NCBI GenBank assembly: GCA_036504215.1
Contig: DASXVO010000040.1
Location: 147,421 to 211,420, forward strand
Direction: 5' to 3'
Length of the DNA stretch: 64,000 nucleotides
Source of the DNA: Vicinamibacterales bacterium
GTDB lineage: Bacteria; Acidobacteriota; Vicinamibacteria; Vicinamibacterales; Fen-181
Below the pieces are notes generated by a model. That model was not told where the DNA came from and ran no database searches. It was given only the letters and a program-made list of their open reading frames with translations. A program made the position numbers and the translations under genes. Shown here piece after piece: positions 61,838-64,000 of this stretch (position 1 is the stretch's first letter; each line of letters begins with the position of its first letter).

Positions 61838-62551
61838 TCATCGCAGTGTGAAGTTCACCGTCACCGTCATCACGACCGGAACCGGCGTGCCGCCGAGCAG
61901 CGTCGGCGTGTACTTCCACTGCCGCACGGCAGCGAGTGCCGCCTCGTCCAGCAACGGGCGCGAGCGTAGGACGCGCGCTTCGACCACGTCGCCGGTCGCG
62001 CTGATCACCGCCTCGATGATCACCATCCCATCGACACGGGCAATCCGCGCGGTCTCCGGGTAGATCGGCACGGCGTCCCGAATCTTCACCGGCGGCTTCA
62101 GCCCCCTCGTGATTCGGATCGGCGTTGTCGGCGGCGGCGGGGGCGGCGGCTCAACGACCGTGTTGAATGCCGTCCCTCCGTCGATGCCGCCATCCACCAC
62201 CCCCAGTTGCAGGCCGGTGATGTCGGTCGGCGGGGCCGCCTGGATCATCCGCTCCCTGCCGATCCCCTCGGGCGCGAACAGCGGCACCATGTCCTGGTTC
62301 ACGACGTCTGGCACGACGCGACGGACGGCCGGAGCCGGGACGCTCGGCGGGACCGGCGTCGCCAGTATCGGAATCGAGTCGATCGAGCCCGCCTGCACGA
62401 GCGGCAGCACATCGCTCGCCAGCAGTGGAATCACCACCAGCCCGATCAGCACCAGCACGTGCACGAAGATGGAGACGGGAATTGCCGAGAAACGACCACC
62501 CCGGACGGCCGGGCGGACCTCGACAATCGTGTCGAACAGGTTGGAAGGCAC
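61838..62551 (-). CDS. TonB-type energy transducer
   Basis: A 237-residue protein starting with GTG after AGGAGG. The N-terminal membrane segment is IPVSIFVHVLVLIGLVVIPL, near residue 24. A periplasmic part with a Pro-rich tract (VVEPPPPPPPTTP near 133) follows. The C-terminal TonB domain contains VPIYPETARIARVDGMVIIE and ALAAVRQWKYTPTLLGGTPV. It links the inner-membrane ExbBD motor to outer-membrane receptors. No exbBD genes are in the window, as is common for stand-alone acidobacterial TonB genes. Confidence 0.92.
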   Translation of the reverse strand: MPSNLFDTIVEVRPAVRGGRFSAIPVSIFVHVLVLIGLVVIPLLASDVLPLVQAGSIDSIPILATPVPPSVPAPAVRRVVPDVVNQDMVPLFAPEGIGRERMIQAAPPTDITGLQLGVVDGGIDGGTAFNTVVEPPPPPPPTTPIRITRGLKPPVKIRDAVPIYPETARIARVDGMVIIEAVISATGDVVEARVLRSRPLLDEAALAAVRQWKYTPTLLGGTPVPVVMTVTVNFTLR

Positions 62552-62704
62552 AGCGCACCTCCTGAATCGAGAAAACGCCGAGGCCTTGGGCCGGGCGTGT
62601 TGACGATGTGGAGAGCGCTCTCTGGTTCTATTCGGTTGGACACCGATGGGGGAAACGGGTTCCTGGAGGAGGTGAGCTCGGACCTGGCGGCGGAGAACTC
62701 GACG

Positions 62705-62968
62705 TTACGGGTGTTCGCTGCGCAGTCGCGTGACGAGGAAGCCGAGATTGCTCCAGCTCGTGGGCGGCGAACTTCGGCGATCGTGGCCGCGGCGGTCGGC
62801 TTCCGCCTCATCGAGCCGCCGGCGCCGTTCGCCAAGGCGCCTGTCCCACACAACCTCGACGGGCTTGTCCCTGAAGGTTGTGCGGAGGAACCGATAGCGT
62901 TCCTGGTCGCCCCGCTGCACGACCATCATGTAGGCAATGTGCGACAGAACCGATTCACTACCGTCCAT
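62705..62968 (-). CDS. Small Arg-rich conserved-type protein
   Basis: An 87-residue protein starting MDGSESVLSHIAYMMVVQRG, with GGAGG 11 bases before its ATG. The middle, VVWDRRLGERRRR, and the end, TSWSNLGFLVTRL, have the pattern of a small family common in Acidobacteriota. The Arg/Asp/Glu-rich stretch may bind nucleic acid. Function is unknown. Confidence 0.6.
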   Translation of the reverse strand: MDGSESVLSHIAYMMVVQRGDQERYRFLRTTFRDKPVEVVWDRRLGERRRRLDEAEADRRGHDRRSSPPTSWSNLGFLVTRLRSEHP

Positions 62969-63099
62969 GAATTCCCAACCTCCAGCAACCGGAGTCGATC
63001 AGCGTATCCTACTCCGAGCTCGGCGGGAGATCACGCACAAATACAAGGAGGAAGGAGGAAGGATGAAAGAGGAAAGATGAAGTGCGGAAGGCTCGGCCG

Positions 63100-63133
63100 G
63101 CGGCCGGTGTGCCGCGAGCAACACACCGGCCGC
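63100..63133 (-). terminator. Strong hairpin behind the cyclophilin gene
   Basis: GCGGCCGGTGTG (63100-63111) and CACACCGGCCGC (63122-63133) form a perfect 12-bp stem with a 10-base loop, 37 bp after the stop of the minus-strand cyclophilin gene. On the transcribed strand a pyrimidine-rich stretch follows, but without an unbroken run of T. It is probably an intrinsic-type or RNA-end-stabilising terminator. Confidence 0.6.
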
Positions 63134-63169
63134 TGGCCGCTGCCCATGGGTGACAAAGACCGTCAGGGC

Positions 63170-63790
63170 CTACTGCGTGACCTTCTCGATCGTCACGGTC
63201 TTCATGATGACCGGCGTCACGGGCTTGTCGTTGACGCCCGTCTTCACGCTGCCGATCTTCTTGATCACGTCCATGCCCTCGACGACCTCGCCGAAGATCG
63301 TGTGCTTGTTGTTCAGGTGCTCGGTCGGGCCCAGCGTGATGAAGAACTGGCTGCCGTTGGTGTTCGGCCCGGCGTTGGCCATCGCGAGGATGCCGGCCTT
63401 CGTGAACTTCAGCTTCGGGCTGAACTCGTCGGCGAAGCGGTAGCCGGGGCCGCCGGTCCCGGTGCCGAGCGGATCGCCGCCCTGGAGCATGAACCCTGCA
63501 ATGATCCGGTGGAAGGTCAGGCCGTTGTAGAACGGCTTCGACTTGCCGGGCTTGCCGGAGATGGGGTCAATCGTGCCTTCGGCGAGGCCGACGAAGTTCG
63601 CCACGGTCTTCGGGGCTTCCTTGTCGAACAGCTTGACCGTGAACCCGCCCTCGGTCGTCACGAAGTGTGCGTAGGTGCCAGGCTGCAATTTGGACTTCTC
63701 CTTCTTCTCGGCCGGAGCATTCTGCGCGGCTGCCACGCCGACCGTCAACACCAGCGCTCCGCACAGCGCCGCCAGGAACTTCGAGGACAT
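63170..63790 (-). CDS. Secreted cyclophilin-type peptidyl-prolyl cis-trans isomerase
   Basis: A 206-residue protein with AAGGAG before the ATG. A signal peptide (MSSKFLAALCGALVLTVGVA) precedes the cyclophilin domain: FTVKLFDKEAPKTVANFVGL near residue 50, FYNGLTFHRIIAGFMLQGGD near 88 with the catalytic Arg, then AMANAGPNTNGSQFFITLGP near 136 and HTIFGEVVEGMDVIKKI. It assists proline isomerisation of exported proteins. It is a periplasmic housekeeping protein. Confidence 0.95.
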   Translation of the reverse strand: MSSKFLAALCGALVLTVGVAAAQNAPAEKKEKSKLQPGTYAHFVTTEGGFTVKLFDKEAPKTVANFVGLAEGTIDPISGKPGKSKPFYNGLTFHRIIAGFMLQGGDPLGTGTGGPGYRFADEFSPKLKFTKAGILAMANAGPNTNGSQFFITLGPTEHLNNKHTIFGEVVEGMDVIKKIGSVKTGVNDKPVTPVIMKTVTIEKVTQ

Positions 63791-63871
63791 GAGTGGAACT
63801 CCTTTCTCTCTGTGACCACCAGGGACCGATGACTGCGTCCGGACCGATTATGGTATAGCATTTCCGGCCAA

Positions 63872-64000
63872 ATGGCCTACCGCTACCTGCACCTCGACGT
63901 CTTCACGGACCGCGTGTTCTGCGGAAACCAACTGGCCGTCTTCCTCGAACCGGCCGGCCTCACTGCCGGGCAGATGCTGGACATCACCCGGGAGATGGCG
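63872..64000 (+). CDS. PhzF family protein, N-terminal end (partial)
   Basis: The first 43 codons of a gene cut by the right edge. MAYRYLHLDVFTDRVFCGNQ followed by LAVFLEPAGLTAGQMLDITR is the characteristic start of PhzF-family isomerases (Y-x-x-D-V-F-T then F-x-G-N). The catalytic glutamate near residue 45 lies just past the window edge. The gene is divergent from the cyclophilin gene. Confidence 0.88.
   Translation, partial: MAYRYLHLDVFTDRVFCGNQLAVFLEPAGLTAGQMLDITREMA

Noticed and set aside
62207..63832. 541-codon plus-strand frame over TonB, the small Arg-rich gene and cyclophilin
   Set aside because: It runs opposite three genes that have ribosome sites and recognisable motifs.
1..64000. 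CRISPR array or intact tRNA/rRNA gene
   Set aside because: No regularly spaced repeats with unique spacers were seen. The only tRNA-like sequence is the 24-bp 3' fragment at 48711.

Overview
This is a GC-rich bacterial window. Its right quarter has a combination typical of Acidobacteriota, probably the Vicinamibacterales: an M13-family peptidase, secreted proteins with no clear homologue, a proline-rich TonB-type protein, a secreted cyclophilin and a ParB-like regulator. That placement is an inference from gene content, not from a marker gene.

Positions 1 to about 48.7 kb are an accessory island made almost entirely of anti-phage and nucleic-acid-processing genes. It ends at a 24-bp copy of the 3' end of a tRNA-Ser gene (48711-48734), flanked on its left by a 25-bp imperfect palindrome. 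This is what the right attachment site of an element integrated in tRNA-Ser would look like. The intact tRNA and any integrase would lie to the left, outside the window.

Island layout: (a) 1-3.8 kb, the end of a DUF1156 methylase and a HEPN-DUF499 ATPase, a known defence-associated pair. (b) 4.0-12.2 kb, a four-gene module that I do not recognise as a named system: an Hsp70-TPR chaperone, a small UvrD-like ATPase, a large DUF4011-type helicase with a Vsr-like nuclease domain, and a 115-residue protein resembling half of a sliding clamp. (c) 12.6-14.3 kb, a DUF429 protein with a PD-(D/E)XK-like C-terminus. (d) 14.7-21.0 kb, an overlapping three-gene unit of an unknown protein, a phospholipase-D-like protein and a SNF2/RapA-like helicase. 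(e) 21.3-26.1 kb, a complete Qat system (qatABCD). (f) 26.2-31.4 kb, a regulator-like gene divergent from a run of two AlpA-like DNA-binding proteins, an ankyrin-repeat protein and a PGN_0703-like nuclease. (g) 31.6-35.1 kb, a Gabija pair (gajAB). (h) 35.5-39.4 kb, a small protein, a glycosyltransferase with an unknown N-terminus, an HTH regulator and a degraded copy of the gene at 26.2 kb. (i) 39.6-43.0 kb, a TM0106-type RecB nuclease-helicase. (j) 43.1-48.0 kb, a visibly AT-richer glycan block: an SGNH-like hydrolase, a GT32 transferase and a GT25-sulfotransferase-GH16 fusion.

Right of the att-like site comes a small repeat element, a GIY-YIG protein, a HigBA-type toxin-antitoxin pair, several decayed metabolic genes, two RibD/DHFR-like genes (one broken) and DUF2200. 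From about 52.7 kb the genes look like ordinary chromosome: a ParB-kinase-like fusion, a cysteine-rich CCG-domain protein, a YncE-like propeller, an MFS exporter, an M13 peptidase, a lipoprotein-like secreted protein, a methyltransferase, TonB, cyclophilin and the start of a PhzF-family gene. The best candidates for something undescribed are module (b), the operon in (f) and the triple fusion in (j).
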